This document shows positions 42,687 through 50,522 of a stretch of DNA of 64,000 bases, piece by piece. The stretch spans positions 1,184,501 through 1,248,500 of the forward strand of contig NC_015185.1 of NCBI RefSeq assembly GCF_000191045.1, read 5' to 3'. The number at the start of each line of letters is the position of its first letter. Position 1 is the first letter of the stretch. This DNA comes from Desulfurobacterium thermolithotrophum DSM 11699 (GTDB taxonomy: Bacteria; Aquificota; Aquificia; Desulfurobacteriales; Desulfurobacteriaceae). Below the pieces are notes generated by a model that saw nothing but the letters and a program-made list of their open reading frames with translations, was not told where the DNA came from and searched no databases. Made by a program: the position numbers and the translations under genes.

Positions 42687-44393
42687 ATGCTTCAATCTTT
42701 TTATACAGCTTTTACTGGATTAAATGCTGATAAAACCTGGCTTTCAGTAATTTCTGATAATATTGCAAATGTTAATACTGTTGGTTTTAAAAAAGAAAAT
42801 GCTGTTTTTGAAGATCTTCTTGCGAGAAGCCTTACTACTTTTAAAAATGGAGCTCCTGTAAATCAGGAAATTGGTGGTGGTACCTTCATAAGTACTACTG
42901 TTAAAGATTTTAGCCAAGGAACCTTCATGAATACAAATAATCCTTTAGACTTAGCACTTGACGGTGAAGGTTTCTTCATGGTGAAAGATGAAACAGGTGT
43001 TACATACTACACAAGAAATGGAGAATTTAGACTAGATGCTAACGGTGATTTAATTAATATGTTAGGAATGAAAGTTCAGGGATGGATGCTTGATGAACAA
43101 GGTAATTTAGCAGGAGCAGTTGGAGCAATAAATATTCCTATGGATATGCCTCCAAAAGAAACTACAGAGATAAAATTCGAATCTCCTTCTAATTTAGATT
43201 CCCGTGTTGAGGATGCAACTAAAATGGAAAACGATAAAGCAGAAATCGGTAGTAATTTTTCTCACATAGGTTTTGATCCTTCTGAAGCAAATAGTTATTC
43301 ATATATTAACACAGTTACTATATATGATTCTCTTGGCAATCCACACAGTTTATCCTATTACTTCCAAAAGGTAGATGGTAATACATGGAGAGTATACTCA
43401 ACTGTTGATGGTGCTATTGTACCTATCAAACTAAAGTTTGCAGATAATACTATTAACGATAACCTATATTCCTACATTGAGTTTCAGTTCGATGACCAAG
43501 GAAAATTAATAACCGACTCCTTAAAAGCAGGATATCAGGTAAGTTATAAATATGATACTGATATAACGAAATCAGCAGGAGAGTTTGATGTTAGTGGACT
43601 AACTGCGGCTATTGGAAGTTTACATATTAAAAAGATCCAAAAGAATAATGACGAGTTTCTTGTTAACTTTCATGATAGTGGTGTGGTTAGAACAATTACT
43701 GTAGATGTGGGAGGTACCACAGAAACTCACTACATAGGAAATATCCTTGACAGTAATGGAAATATAGTTGGAGAAATAGATTACACTTCAGGAAAAATTA
43801 CATTTGACGATGCGAGTATTGAAAAAATAACTTTGGATTATGTAGAACCTGTTTCTTCAGGTGCTACACTCACAGGAACTGTAGATAATCCTGTTAAATG
43901 TCCAATAACTACTTCCTATGACACAATGACGAGTCCTGATGTAAACAATAAAAATACAATTGATATCAGTTCTTTTTGGAATGATTTAAAACAAGTAGCT
44001 TCTGATTTCATCTTTTATGCTCAGCAGGATGGAAATAGCAAAGGGGACATTATGTCTGTTGCCGTTAGTGAAGATGGTACAATTAGAGCAACTTATACTA
44101 ATGGTAAAGTAAAAGATATTGCGAGACTTGCAGTAGCTACTTTTAAAGATAAGGAAATGCTTGTAAGAAAAGGAAATTGGCTCTATGTTCCAAATGTACA
44201 AACATTTACTCCTGTTATAATGCCAGGCGGAGTAATTTCTAAAGTTAGAAGTGGAATGCTTGAAATGTCTAACGTAGATATTGCTAGTGAGTTTATCAAT
44301 CTTATTACAGCTCAAAGAGCTTACCAAGCTAATGCAAGAGTTATTACAACTGATGATCAAATACTTCAGGAAACAATGAATATAAAGAGATAA
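42687..44393 (+). CDS. flgE: flagellar hook protein FlgE
   Basis: FlgE, 568 residues. N-terminus MLQSFYTAFTGLNADKTWLSVISDNIANVNTVGFKKENAVFEDLL; D1 region GTFMNTNNPLDLALDGEGFFMVKDETG; C-terminus LEMSNVDIASEFINLITAQRAYQANARVITTDDQIL. The central surface-exposed domains (about 170-450) are larger than in E. coli FlgE (402 residues), as in many thermophiles and epsilon-proteobacteria. A GGAGG site lies before the ATG. A 35-base gap, among the longest in the cluster, follows. Confidence 0.97.
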   Translation: MLQSFYTAFTGLNADKTWLSVISDNIANVNTVGFKKENAVFEDLLARSLTTFKNGAPVNQEIGGGTFISTTVKDFSQGTFMNTNNPLDLALDGEGFFMVKDETGVTYYTRNGEFRLDANGDLINMLGMKVQGWMLDEQGNLAGAVGAINIPMDMPPKETTEIKFESPSNLDSRVEDATKMENDKAEIGSNFSHIGFDPSEANSYSYINTVTIYDSLGNPHSLSYYFQKVDGNTWRVYSTVDGAIVPIKLKFADNTINDNLYSYIEFQFDDQGKLITDSLKAGYQVSYKYDTDITKSAGEFDVSGLTAAIGSLHIKKIQKNNDEFLVNFHDSGVVRTITVDVGGTTETHYIGNILDSNGNIVGEIDYTSGKITFDDASIEKITLDYVEPVSSGATLTGTVDNPVKCPITTSYDTMTSPDVNNKNTIDISSFWNDLKQVASDFIFYAQQDGNSKGDIMSVAVSEDGTIRATYTNGKVKDIARLAVATFKDKEMLVRKGNWLYVPNVQTFTPVIMPGGVISKVRSGMLEMSNVDIASEFINLITAQRAYQANARVITTDDQILQETMNIKR

Positions 44394-44428
44394 TTAATAA
44401 AAAGAAATTTTAAACATATGGAGTATTA

Positions 44429-44935
44429 ATGGCGGAAGAAGAAAAGCAAGAGCAAGAACAAAAAGGTAGTGGAAAGAAAAAATTTATAATCTTAATAGTA
44501 TTACTCCTGCTCTTAGGAATAGGAGGAGGAGTAGCTTACAAGTTTCTTGTTTTAGATAAGAAGAAAGTAGAATCTCAAGAAAAGCAAGCTCAAAGGATTA
44601 TTGAAGAAATTAAAGCCACAGAAAAAGTAGGAGTTATGTTTGATCTTGGAACTTTTGTTGTAAATCTTGCTGATACAGATATTGAAAGATATTTAAAAGT
44701 TTCTATAGTTCTTGAACTCAAAGACCAAAAAATACAGGCAGAAGCACAAAAAAGACTTCCTGAAATTAAGGATGCTATTACAACTCTTTTACTTACTAAA
44801 AAGTCTTCAGAAATTAGAACACCAGAAGGAATTGAATTTCTTAAAGAAGAAATAGCAAAAAGAGTTAACGCTATACTTCCTCTTGGTGGAGTAAAAAACG
44901 TATACTTTACAGAGTTCATAATACAAACAGGTTAG
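44429..44935 (+). CDS. fliL: flagellar basal body-associated protein FliL
   Basis: FliL, 168 residues. A charged N-terminus, one membrane helix (KFIILIVLLLLLGIGGGVAYKFL) and a periplasmic domain with VMFDLGTFVVNLADTDIERYLKVSIVLEL and KDAITTLLLTKKSSEIRTPEGIEFLKEEIAKRVNAIL, all typical. FliL forms rings round the stator units. It stands before the second fliN and the export-gate genes. Confidence 0.95.
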   Translation: MAEEEKQEQEQKGSGKKKFIILIVLLLLLGIGGGVAYKFLVLDKKKVESQEKQAQRIIEEIKATEKVGVMFDLGTFVVNLADTDIERYLKVSIVLELKDQKIQAEAQKRLPEIKDAITTLLLTKKSSEIRTPEGIEFLKEEIAKRVNAILPLGGVKNVYFTEFIIQTG

Positions 44936-44939
44936 AGTC

Positions 44940-45182
44940 ATGACTAAGCAAGATAAAAGGCTAGAAGACTTTAAAGATGTAAGTTTAAGTATTTCTCTTT
45001 GTATCGGGAAAAAGTTTCTAACTCTAAATAAGATACTAAAACTTAAAGAAGGAGATTTAATAGAATTTGACAAAAAACTTGAAGATTACTTAGATGTATA
45101 CTTAAATGGTCAAAAGTTTGGTATTGGAGAACTAGTAATAGTTAATGATAAGTACAGCTTGAGGTTGGTTGATCTTGTTTGA
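44940..45182 (+). CDS. second FliN-like protein (SpoA domain only)
   Basis: An 80-residue protein consisting of one SpoA domain: DVSLSISLCIGKKFLTLNKILKLKEGDLIEFDKKLEDYLDVYLNGQKFGIGELVIVNDKYSLRLVDLV. It matches the core of FliN (C-ring, or SctQ C-terminal fragment) but lacks the linker of the FliN at 24.1 kb. Its place between fliL and fliO is where fliN or fliY sits in many operons, so it may be the ring-forming partner while the long FliN carries docking functions (inference). It overlaps the next gene. Confidence 0.88.
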   Translation: MTKQDKRLEDFKDVSLSISLCIGKKFLTLNKILKLKEGDLIEFDKKLEDYLDVYLNGQKFGIGELVIVNDKYSLRLVDLV

Positions 45183-45471
45183 TGAAAATGTCACAAAGTT
45201 TCTTTTATCCTCGGCTTTACTTATTTTTTTTCTTCTTGTCCTTTACTATGCAGCAAATAGAATTCTTTCTTTCAAAGGAATTTATAAAAAAAGTTCTATA
45301 ATAGATATAGAAGATTACAAACCTCTAGACAAAGAAAAAGGATTTATTGTAGTTTCTGCTTACGGAACAAAAATCCTCTTAGGTTACGACAAAAATGGTA
45401 TGCATAAGCTAAAAGAATGGGAAAAAAATGAAGAAATACAGCCAAGTAGCGATAGTAGCGATAGCAATTAA
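45175..45471 (+). CDS. fliO: flagellar export protein FliO
   Basis: A 98-residue FliO-like protein: one membrane helix (FLLSSALLIFFLLVLYYAANRIL) followed by a small cytoplasmic domain with EKGFIVVSAYGTKILLGYDKNGMHKLKEWE. The pattern and its place before fliP fit FliO, a scaffold for FliP ring assembly; sequence conservation in this family is low. TTG at 45175 is preferred, as GAGGT lies 9 bases upstream; TTG at 45169 is too close to it. It overlaps fliP by 44 bases. Confidence 0.8.
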   Translation: MFDENVTKFLLSSALLIFFLLVLYYAANRILSFKGIYKKSSIIDIEDYKPLDKEKGFIVVSAYGTKILLGYDKNGMHKLKEWEKNEEIQPSSDSSDSN

Positions 45472-46156
45472 TCTTTTATATATTTCTACTTCTTATGGAG
45501 AAACAGTTAATGACTTTTTACCGCAATTAGGAAATCTTGATATCACTTTAAAAATTCTTTTTCTCATCACTATTCTTAGTCTTGCTCCAGCAATACTTAT
45601 AACAGTAACTTCATTCACGAGAATAGTTATTATTCTTTCTCTTCTTAGACATGCTCTAGGTACTCCTCAGACTCCTCCTAATCAGGTAATAATCGCTCTT
45701 TCTTTATTCCTTACACTTTTTACTATGGCTCCAACTTTTCAACAAATAGATGAATTAGCAATCCAACCTTACATTAATAAAAAAATAAGTGATGTAGAAG
45801 CTATAAAAAGGGCTTCTGAACCTATAAAAAATTTCATGCTTCGTAATACCCGAAAGGAAGACCTTAAGCTCTTTCTAGATATAAGAAATGAAAAACCTTC
45901 TTCTCCTCAGGAGATATCTATGTTAACTTTAATTCCTGCTTTTATGGTCAGTGAAATAAGAACTGCTCTTGAAGTGGTTTTTGTTATTTTTTTGCCCTTT
46001 ATTGTTATAGACTTGTTAGTTGCAAGCATTTTAATGTCTATGGGTATGATGATGATACCCCCCATGATGTTATCTTTACCTTTTAAGTTAATTCTTTTTG
46101 TTCTTTCCGATGGTTGGGAACTCTTAATAAAATCAATCATATTGAGTTACAGATGA
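45428..46156 (+). CDS. fliP: flagellar export gate protein FliP
   Basis: FliP, 242 residues, with a cleavable signal (AIAINLLYISTSYG) as in E. coli. Conserved: LFLITILSLAPAILITVTSFTRIVIILSLLRHALGTPQTPPNQVIIALSLFLTLFTMAP and TLIPAFMVSEIRTALEVVFVIFLPFIVIDLLVASILMSMGMMMIPPMMLSLPFKLILFVLSDGW. It forms the core of the gate with FliQ and FliR, which follow directly. Confidence 0.97.
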   Translation: MKKYSQVAIVAIAINLLYISTSYGETVNDFLPQLGNLDITLKILFLITILSLAPAILITVTSFTRIVIILSLLRHALGTPQTPPNQVIIALSLFLTLFTMAPTFQQIDELAIQPYINKKISDVEAIKRASEPIKNFMLRNTRKEDLKLFLDIRNEKPSSPQEISMLTLIPAFMVSEIRTALEVVFVIFLPFIVIDLLVASILMSMGMMMIPPMMLSLPFKLILFVLSDGWELLIKSIILSYR

Positions 46157-46422
46157 CAGTAGATCAGGTAATCACTTTAGGTCAAAAAATGCTTGAAATA
46201 GCACTTCTTGTAGGAATGCCAGTTCTTTTAACGACCTTTTTAGTAGGAATAATTATTAGTATCTTTCAAGCAGCAACACAAATACATGAGATGACTCTTA
46301 CTTTTATTCCAAAAATCGTAGCAGCACTTTTGGCATTATTTATTTTTGGTAGTTGGATGTTGATAAAGCTTATTGACTATACGAAAGAAAACTTCCAATT
46401 TCTTATAAATGTAGTGAAATGA
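46153..46422 (+). CDS. fliQ: flagellar export gate protein FliQ
   Basis: FliQ, 89 residues, two membrane helices: MTVDQVITLGQKMLEIALLVGMPVLLTTFLVGIIISIFQAATQIHEMTLTFIPKIVAAL is the family pattern. The ATG overlaps the fliP stop by four bases; an upstream in-frame ATG at 46114 would add 13 residues inside fliP and is unlikely. fliR starts four bases before its end. Confidence 0.95.
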   Translation: MTVDQVITLGQKMLEIALLVGMPVLLTTFLVGIIISIFQAATQIHEMTLTFIPKIVAALLALFIFGSWMLIKLIDYTKENFQFLINVVK

Positions 46423-47201
46423 CAGAAATATTAGATATTCATACTTTTTCTTTATTTCTTTTGACTTTTGTCAGAGTTGCTTCTTTTTTTCTTGCTTTTC
46501 CTTTTATCTCAACTACACTTATTCCTCTAAACATTAGAATTTTATTGATTTTAGCTTTCTCTTTTTATCTTTCACAAATAATAGAACCTTCACAAATGAT
46601 TGACATAACAAAAATAGATCTTCTAAGTTTCTTTTTGCTAGTTATAAAAGAAGTATTACTTGGTATCAGTTTTTCTATTTTAACTACTATATATTCTTCT
46701 ATTTTCATTCATGCAGCAGAACTCATAAGCTACTCAATGGGTTTAACGATAGTCAACATTTTTGATTCAACATTTGGTTCTATATCGGTACTAAGTAGAT
46801 TTTTTGTTTATATATTTTATGTAGTTTTCTTCTTTACAGATGCCTATAAAATTTTTATAGCTGCTTTTGTAGAAAGCTTTAAAATAATTCCTATAGGAAA
46901 CTTTCATCTTTCAGATTCTCTCCTGTACTTTTTTCTCAAAGAGTCAAAACTTATATTCTTCTTAAGTTTTAAAATAGCTTTTCCATTTATTATTACTCTT
47001 TTCATTACGAACTTAATCTTAGCTCTTGTTAATAGACTGATACCTCAAATAAATGTTTTCATAGTTGGTCTACCTCTTCAAATTTTTATAGGTCTATTCT
47101 TTTTATCCACGGGATTTTCTATTCTTATTTACTCATCTAAATATTTAATTGAAAAACTCTCTACTGATATAATAAACCTAATAAAAATCCTAGGGCATTA
47201 A
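46419..47201 (+). CDS. fliR: flagellar export gate protein FliR
   Basis: FliR, 260 residues, with about six membrane helices. Typical parts: FLLTFVRVASFFLAFPFISTTLIPLNIRILLILAFSFYL, VIKEVLLGISFSILTTIYSSIFIHAAELISYSMGLTIVNIFD and LALVNRLIPQINVFIVGLPLQIFIGLFFL near the C-terminus. It completes the FliPQR gate, directly before flhB. Confidence 0.95.
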   Translation: MTEILDIHTFSLFLLTFVRVASFFLAFPFISTTLIPLNIRILLILAFSFYLSQIIEPSQMIDITKIDLLSFFLLVIKEVLLGISFSILTTIYSSIFIHAAELISYSMGLTIVNIFDSTFGSISVLSRFFVYIFYVVFFFTDAYKIFIAAFVESFKIIPIGNFHLSDSLLYFFLKESKLIFFLSFKIAFPFIITLFITNLILALVNRLIPQINVFIVGLPLQIFIGLFFLSTGFSILIYSSKYLIEKLSTDIINLIKILGH

Positions 47202-48245
47202 ATGGCAAAAGATCCCTCAAAAACAGAAAAGGCAACTCCTCGGCGGCGTCAGAAAGCAAAAGAAGAAGGACAAGTTCTTAAAAGCCAAGACATCCCAATA
47301 GCATTTACACTTTTAATAACTTCCACATTACTTTACTTTTATATTCCGTTTGCATACAAAAAACTTTTACAACTTTTTACTTTTGATTTTAGAACATCCA
47401 ACAATGTAAACTTATGGAATAATTATCTAGTCTCTGCTAAAACTTTCGCGCTATTAATTTTACCAGTTTTCCTTGTACTTTTTCTAGGAGGCATTTTCTC
47501 AAACATAATCCAGTTTGGTTTTCTCTTTTCCCTAAAACCACTACTTCCAAAGCTTGATAATATCAATCCAATAAAGGGTTTAGGTCGACTTTTTTCCTTA
47601 AAAACTCTATTTGAAACCTTTAGAAATACTCTAAAGCTTATTATAGCTTTAGCTGTTGGTTACTTTAGTGGAAAATACATTTTATCGGACTTCTTTTCTT
47701 TAAGTTTTATATCACTAAACAACCAAATAATACTAATGCTTAAGTATACTCTTTTGCTCTTTTTTATTTTTGGTCTTTTATCCCTTCCTATTGCTGCCGC
47801 TGACTTCTTATTTAGAAGATGGGAATACGAGGAAAATCTTAAAATGTCAAAAGAGGAAATTAAAGAAGAAAGAAAACAGTATGAAGGTCATCCTCTTATA
47901 AAATCTGCTATTAGACGAAAACAGAGAGAAATAGCTATGAAAAGAATGATGGCAGAAATTCCTAAAGCTGACGTTGTTATTACAAACCCAACTCACTACG
48001 CAGTTGCTTTAAGATATGAAAGAGGAAAAATGCATGCTCCAAAAGTTATTGCAAAGGGAGTAGACAACATTGCTTTAAAGATAAAAAAGATAGCATTAGA
48101 ACATAACATACCTATAGAAGAAAATCCCTATCTTGCAAGAGTTCTATATGAAAGCTGTGATATTGGTAGTTTCATTCCTGAAGAATTTTACCAAGCAATA
48201 GCAAAAATACTTGCAAAAGTTTACAAAAAAAAGAAATTATTTTGA
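47202..48245 (+). CDS. flhB: flagellar export switch protein FlhB
   Basis: FlhB, 347 residues. It opens with the conserved KTEKATPRRRQKAKEEGQVLKSQDI, has four membrane helices to about residue 205, and a cytoplasmic domain with the self-cleaving NPTH loop (ADVVITNPTHYAVALRYERGKMHAPKVIAKGVD) and IPIEENPYLARVLYESCDIGSFIPEEFYQAIAKILA. It switches export from hook to filament after cleavage. It ends the plus-strand flagellar run and overlaps the convergent MotE-like gene by nine bases, so no terminator separates them. Confidence 0.97.
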   Translation: MAKDPSKTEKATPRRRQKAKEEGQVLKSQDIPIAFTLLITSTLLYFYIPFAYKKLLQLFTFDFRTSNNVNLWNNYLVSAKTFALLILPVFLVLFLGGIFSNIIQFGFLFSLKPLLPKLDNINPIKGLGRLFSLKTLFETFRNTLKLIIALAVGYFSGKYILSDFFSLSFISLNNQIILMLKYTLLLFFIFGLLSLPIAAADFLFRRWEYEENLKMSKEEIKEERKQYEGHPLIKSAIRRKQREIAMKRMMAEIPKADVVITNPTHYAVALRYERGKMHAPKVIAKGVDNIALKIKKIALEHNIPIEENPYLARVLYESCDIGSFIPEEFYQAIAKILAKVYKKKKLF

Positions 48246-48704
48246 ATTTTTAGTTTCAGCTTTTTGTTTTTTTACCTTTGTTAAAATCTCAACTATTTTG
48301 TTTACTATGTCTGGATCTACATAGTTTAGAACATTTCCTGCTTTACGTGGCTTCATATTGTAAATAATATACGCTGCTTCTTTAGGATCGGAAAATTTTG
48401 ATAACTTCTGACCTGCCATTTCAGGATCCATTTTCTCGAAAATTTGTGCAAGTTTTTTATATCTCTCAGATTCTATTTCTTTAATTTTTTTCTCAAAGGC
48501 CTTTTTTTCTTCTTCAAGTTGCTTCTTTTCTTCCTCTATCTTTTTTAGTAAGTTTTTTTTCTCTTCAAGAAGTCTTTGAACTTCTACTTTTAGTTTTTTT
48601 AATCTTTCTATTTCTTTCTGAGCTTCATGTTTCTCTATCTCTTGTCCCCAAGCAGATAAGCTAAATATAAAACTAAACAGAACGAGGGTAACTAAGAACC
48701 TCAT
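48237..48704 (-). CDS. MotE-like periplasmic protein (MgtE N-domain fold)
   Basis: A 155-residue exported protein: a signal peptide (FLVTLVLFSFIFSLSAWG), a long Glu/Lys coiled coil (about residues 25-85) and a C-terminal domain like the MgtE intracellular N domain: AQIFEKMDPEMAGQKLSKFSDPKEAAYIIYNMKPRKAGNVLNYVDPDIVNKIVEIL. This architecture is that of MotE, a chaperone that stabilises the stator protein MotC in some bacteria; related proteins are annotated as flagellar in many phyla. MotA/B genes are not in the window. Its start overlaps fliJ by 32 bases. Confidence 0.82.
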   Translation of the reverse strand: MRFLVTLVLFSFIFSLSAWGQEIEKHEAQKEIERLKKLKVEVQRLLEEKKNLLKKIEEEKKQLEEEKKAFEKKIKEIESERYKKLAQIFEKMDPEMAGQKLSKFSDPKEAAYIIYNMKPRKAGNVLNYVDPDIVNKIVEILTKVKKQKAETKNSK

Positions 48705-49080
48705 TTACAAACCTCTCTATTAAAATATCCTCTTTTTTACGTATCTTAAGTGTTTCTGCTTTCTTTTTCTTTTCTAAAAGCTTTATCTCACTATTTATTG
48801 TGAAAATTTTTTCTTTTTGTTTTTCAAAAACTCTATCAATACTAATTATAAGTTTTTCTAAATTTTCGATATCTTCTAAAAGTTGATTTTGAAAAGTAGT
48901 TCGTAGAGAAAGAATTAATATATTTTCCACATCGAGTTTTTTTGTTTCTTCAAGTTCTTCTTTACATTTTTTTAGTTTTGCTTCAAGTTCTGACTTTTTT
49001 TTCTCAATTAGAAAAAGCTTCCTTTTTTCTATCTCCAATTCTTTCTTTTTAATTTCTATTAGTAAATTAAGTAATTTCAT
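48673..49080 (-). CDS. fliJ: flagellar export chaperone FliJ
   Basis: A 135-residue protein that is almost wholly coiled coil, with Lys/Glu-rich heptads and a conserved-type stretch SLRTTFQNQLLEDIENLEKLIISIDR. The length, helical pattern and context fit FliJ, the central stalk that links the FliI ATPase to FlhA. Sequence identity in this family is low, so the call rests on architecture and on its absence from its usual place beside fliI. The tail (VLSYPRSV) is unusual in containing proline. Confidence 0.75.
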   Translation of the reverse strand: MKLLNLLIEIKKKELEIEKRKLFLIEKKKSELEAKLKKCKEELEETKKLDVENILILSLRTTFQNQLLEDIENLEKLIISIDRVFEKQKEKIFTINSEIKLLEKKKKAETLKIRKKEDILIERFVNEVLSYPRSV

Positions 49081-49088
49081 TTAAACCT

Positions 49089-50117
49089 CTAAGTTTTATT
49101 CTTTACAGCAAGTTGTGCTAATTTCTGTTGTTCTTTCTTGACAAAATCGTGAATAAATTCCTGATCTTCAGGTTTAATTTTTTCAAACTTGATTCCGTAA
49201 CATGTAGAATATCTTTTCGGATAAACGTTTACAACTACTGATCGTATTGGAAAATCTTTACCACTAAGTTGAAACTTCACTACCACTTCTGTCATTGGAG
49301 TAATTTCTTCTTTTAATTCAGAGATAGGAATACACAACTTCAATCCCCCTGCACTAATATCAACAATTTTTCCTTTATACCATATTATTTTATCTTCTCT
49401 TTTATCATAAATTCCTAAGAGTCCATCTATTTCCACTTCTACCCTTGCATATTCTCTTCTTTGATATCTAGTAAGCTCAAATGTATGAGGAATTTTAAGC
49501 ACGAGCTTTCCGTTATCTATATAGGTCTCTTTCACAGTTCCTTCCAAAGCATATATACCATCATTCTTTCTTATAAAAGATATTTTTACCTTTTTTTCTA
49601 TCAGGCTAAGATTTGAGGGAATTTCTTCAATTATTGCCCAATACATAAATCTTTCATCTTTATCAAATAGAGCCACATCAAAGCTTAAATTATCTACATA
49701 AAGTTTTCCAGGTTGAAATAACTCTATATCTTTTGTACTTGTTAATGGAACGAAATAGGGTACAAAGTCGAAACCCAATTTCGTTCTCATGTCTTGGATT
49801 ATTTCTTCTTTTGCATTTGGGTCTGTTTTAATATACAAGTCAACAACTTTTTCAAAAGGAGCTTTGAATTCTAAAGAAAGAAAAGGATCTCTTCCCATCT
49901 TTTTAGAAAAATTCCAAAGCACTGCGGCTTCTTCTTTTGTTAAAGATCTTTCTAAAGCTTCTTTGAAAAAAGAAATCCTTAAGTTTTTTTCTCTTAGATA
50001 TTCTTTTATTATACCTGCTAACAGAAAAAATAGTACGATTAAGACTATGATCAAAACAAATACAGTGACAGTCATAATGTCGGCTGATGGCAATTTTAAG
50101 AAATCAATACGATTCAT
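49089..50117 (-). CDS. membrane-anchored PilZ-domain protein (c-di-GMP effector)
   Basis: A protein of about 342 residues. An N-terminal membrane helix (IMTVTVFVLIIVLIVLFFLLAGII) is followed by a helical region, a YcgR-N-like beta barrel (about 130-215) and a PilZ domain with the c-di-GMP motifs RREYARV and DISAGGLKL. PilZ/YcgR-type proteins slow or steer flagellar motors on c-di-GMP binding; the placement beside fliJ and flhB fits this. The start is uncertain: ATG at 50117, ATG at 50129 and TTG at 50150 are in frame and none has an ideal ribosome site. It heads the minus-strand trio. Confidence 0.87.
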   Translation of the reverse strand: MNRIDFLKLPSADIMTVTVFVLIIVLIVLFFLLAGIIKEYLREKNLRISFFKEALERSLTKEEAAVLWNFSKKMGRDPFLSLEFKAPFEKVVDLYIKTDPNAKEEIIQDMRTKLGFDFVPYFVPLTSTKDIELFQPGKLYVDNLSFDVALFDKDERFMYWAIIEEIPSNLSLIEKKVKISFIRKNDGIYALEGTVKETYIDNGKLVLKIPHTFELTRYQRREYARVEVEIDGLLGIYDKREDKIIWYKGKIVDISAGGLKLCIPISELKEEITPMTEVVVKFQLSGKDFPIRSVVVNVYPKRYSTCYGIKFEKIKPEDQEFIHDFVKKEQQKLAQLAVKNKT

Positions 50118-50170
50118 TTCCTTGCCCATTAATACTTGAATTTTAATCAATGTATGATTGTATCATAAAT

Positions 50171-50250
50171 TAGCAACTATTAGGAAATTCCTGCTTCAAA
50201 TACATGGTTTAGAAATTCTCAAGGTGTCCACCATGTATTGAACTCGAACA
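50171..50250 (+). pseudogene. decayed right end of an IS481-type element
   Basis: The last 32 bases (50219-50250) are identical to 59000-59031, the right end of the intact IS481-type element, including the 28 bp terminal repeat ending in AACA. Upstream bases translate, in the transposase frame, to NY-stop-EIPAS...FRNSQG, which vaguely matches the transposase end (NYKTPAEKF...IRSHQG), with stops and a small deletion. No left end is seen nearby. So an old copy once sat here with its right end next to the promoter that follows. Confidence 0.8.
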
Positions 50251-50255
50251 CCTCC

Positions 50256-50283
50256 TTGACAAATTGTTAATAAGAACTATTAT
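50256..50283 (+). promoter_or_regulatory. strong sigma-70-type promoter
   Basis: A perfect TTGACA (50256-50261), 16 bases, then TATTAT (50278-50283, five of six consensus bases). Transcription would start near 50290. No gene begins soon after; instead a terminator follows about 40 bases downstream, so the promoter probably serves a short RNA. The IS481 remnant ends five bases before the -35. Confidence 0.75.
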
Positions 50284-50289
50284 TAATAT

Positions 50290-50354
50290 AGACCCCTATC
50301 CCCCTCCCTCCTCCCCAAAGATGAAAGGGGCGCCGGTAGGCGCCCTTCTTTTTT
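50290..50354 (+). ncRNA. candidate short C-rich small RNA
   Basis: Between a strong promoter and a strong intrinsic terminator lie about 65 transcribed bases. The 5' part (50293-50316) is almost only C and T and contains CCTCC and CCTCCC, the same sequence as the anti-Shine-Dalgarno end of 16S rRNA. The 3' part is the terminator hairpin. CCCC (50313-50316) can also pair with GGGG (50327-50330). No open frame of note. It could be a base-pairing regulator of messages with GGAGG sites, or an attenuated leader of mnmA. No family is recognised. Confidence 0.55.
50328..50354 (+). terminator. intrinsic terminator
   Basis: A perfect 7 bp stem GGGCGCC / GGCGCCC with a GGTA loop (50328-50345), followed by TTCTTTTTT. 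This is a textbook rho-independent terminator on the plus strand. On the minus strand there is no T-run. Confidence 0.92.
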
Positions 50355-50522
50355 GTCTAATGGCGTGTATAACTTCTCTATCATCAATCATGCTACAATG
50401 TGGTAACACCGCTACATCGGAATTCCACTGGGACGGCTGTTTCTTCGTAGTTTGGAAAATTTAAAATGTAGTTTCCTTTCTGATCTTAAAAGCAGGACTT
50501 TCAGCTGCAAAAAGGAGGAATT
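50355..50522 (+). other. untranslated region before mnmA
   Basis: These 168 bases hold no convincing gene. A TACAAT -10-like box (50394-50399) without a good -35 may start the mnmA transcript. A GGAATTCC palindrome lies near 50420 and a GCAG/CTGC inverted repeat lies just before the AAAGGAGG ribosome site. I do not recognise a riboswitch or tRNA. With the remnant, promoter and candidate small RNA, this explains the whole 400-base gene-free stretch. Confidence 0.5.

Noticed and set aside
50264-50464. 66-codon plus-strand frame over the terminator upstream of mnmA
   Set aside because: It reads through the C-rich region and the terminator hairpin, starts from a weak TTG and has no ribosome site or family resemblance.
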